From Methylobacterium sp. J-088 (GTDB lineage Bacteria > Pseudomonadota > Alphaproteobacteria > Rhizobiales > Beijerinckiaceae), in contig NZ_JAKSYH010000048.1 in NCBI RefSeq assembly GCF_022829295.1, forward strand, positions 1 through 64,000: a stretch of DNA of 64,000 nucleotides, written 5' to 3'. The notes beneath the pieces were generated by a model that saw only the letters and a program-made list of their open reading frames with translations, ran no database searches and was not told the DNA's origin. The position numbers were made by a program, and so were the translations under genes. Shown piece after piece: positions 63,820 through 64,000 of this stretch; position 1 is the first letter of the stretch, and the number at the start of each line of letters is the position of its first letter.

Positions 63820-64000
63820 GGCGCGGCTCAATTCGGCGCTGGGATCAGCGTGGCTGGGTTTAGCAGGCCTCGTGCCGACAGGTTCGGCGGCGGAGCCTAG
63901 AGCACGTGCCTCATTATTGTGCATCGCGATATCGGCAGCGAGAGCGAGCAGTTCGGGACGCCGGGGTGCCTCATTCTTGAGCTCATAGCGTTCGTCGCCG
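63820..64000 (-). other. Right-edge region, open frame of unknown meaning
   Basis: The frame of the DUF4089 gene stays open to the edge and reads GDERYELKNEAPRRPELLAL, AADIAMHNNEARALG and onward. The sequence around 63895-63925 is AT-richer than the genes. It may be the end of another gene that runs on without a stop, or chance. hpxW, the usual first gene of this set, would be expected nearby but cannot be identified from this fragment. Confidence 0.25.

Overview
The window looks like chromosomal DNA of a methylotrophic alphaproteobacterium, most likely Methylobacterium or a close relative. The evidence is the very high GC, a separate F0 ATP synthase operon with both b' and b subunits, a SUF operon preceded by tandem Irr-type iron boxes, an OhrR-type regulator, and intergenic palindromic elements scattered between genes. 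This is inference from content; no database was searched. Coding density is high, almost every gene is housekeeping or metabolic, and there is no CRISPR array, prophage or intact insertion sequence.

Layout. 1-15.2 kb: mutY, a DciA-like gene, a DsbA-type oxidoreductase, the F0 operon (atpI-B-E-F'-F) behind a good sigma70-type promoter and closed by a terminator, a type II NADH dehydrogenase, a formate/nitrite-family channel, a CinA-type protein, sfsA, an FkbM methyltransferase, an ABC-2 exporter pair and several small membrane proteins. 15.2-22.3 kb: the suf operon on the minus strand (nifS-like, sufB, sufC, sufD, sufS, sufT-like). 22.4-28.8 kb: hydrolase, response regulator, homocysteine synthase, thiolase, IlvD/Edd dehydratase, Nudix hydrolase with a coupled 29-residue peptide. 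29-33.2 kb: a seven-gene Mrp-type antiporter operon without the large MrpA antiporter domain. 33.3-37.7 kb: IS5-like remnant, tRNA-Thr(CGT), aroB, aroK, xerD, ohrR.

37.8-45 kb: cytochrome c, a run of small genes including an RMF/CrpP-like protein, two MFS transporters, a parD gene with a truncated parE, and xseA. 45-51 kb: a GNAT enzyme, an unusual alpha/beta-hydrolase fused to a gluconate-dehydrogenase-subunit-3-like domain and coupled to a GMC oxidoreductase, and a chemoreceptor whose N-terminus is cut by an in-frame amber codon. 51-55.4 kb: GNAT and PaiB genes divergent from a MocR regulator, then an unrecognised 414-residue protein. 55.4-64 kb: a dipeptide-type ABC transporter and, upstream on the same strand, hpxX/Y/Z-like (AtzG/AtzE/HpxZ) genes.

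The points most worth a second look are the amber-interrupted chemoreceptor, the MBH-ordered Mrp operon, the hydrolase/GluDH3 fusion with its GMC partner, the tandem Irr boxes, the three families of intergenic palindromic repeats (two families sit inside operons), the RMF-like small protein, and the palindrome plus helically phased direct repeats upstream of the ABC transporter. No clearly unprecedented multi-gene system was found.
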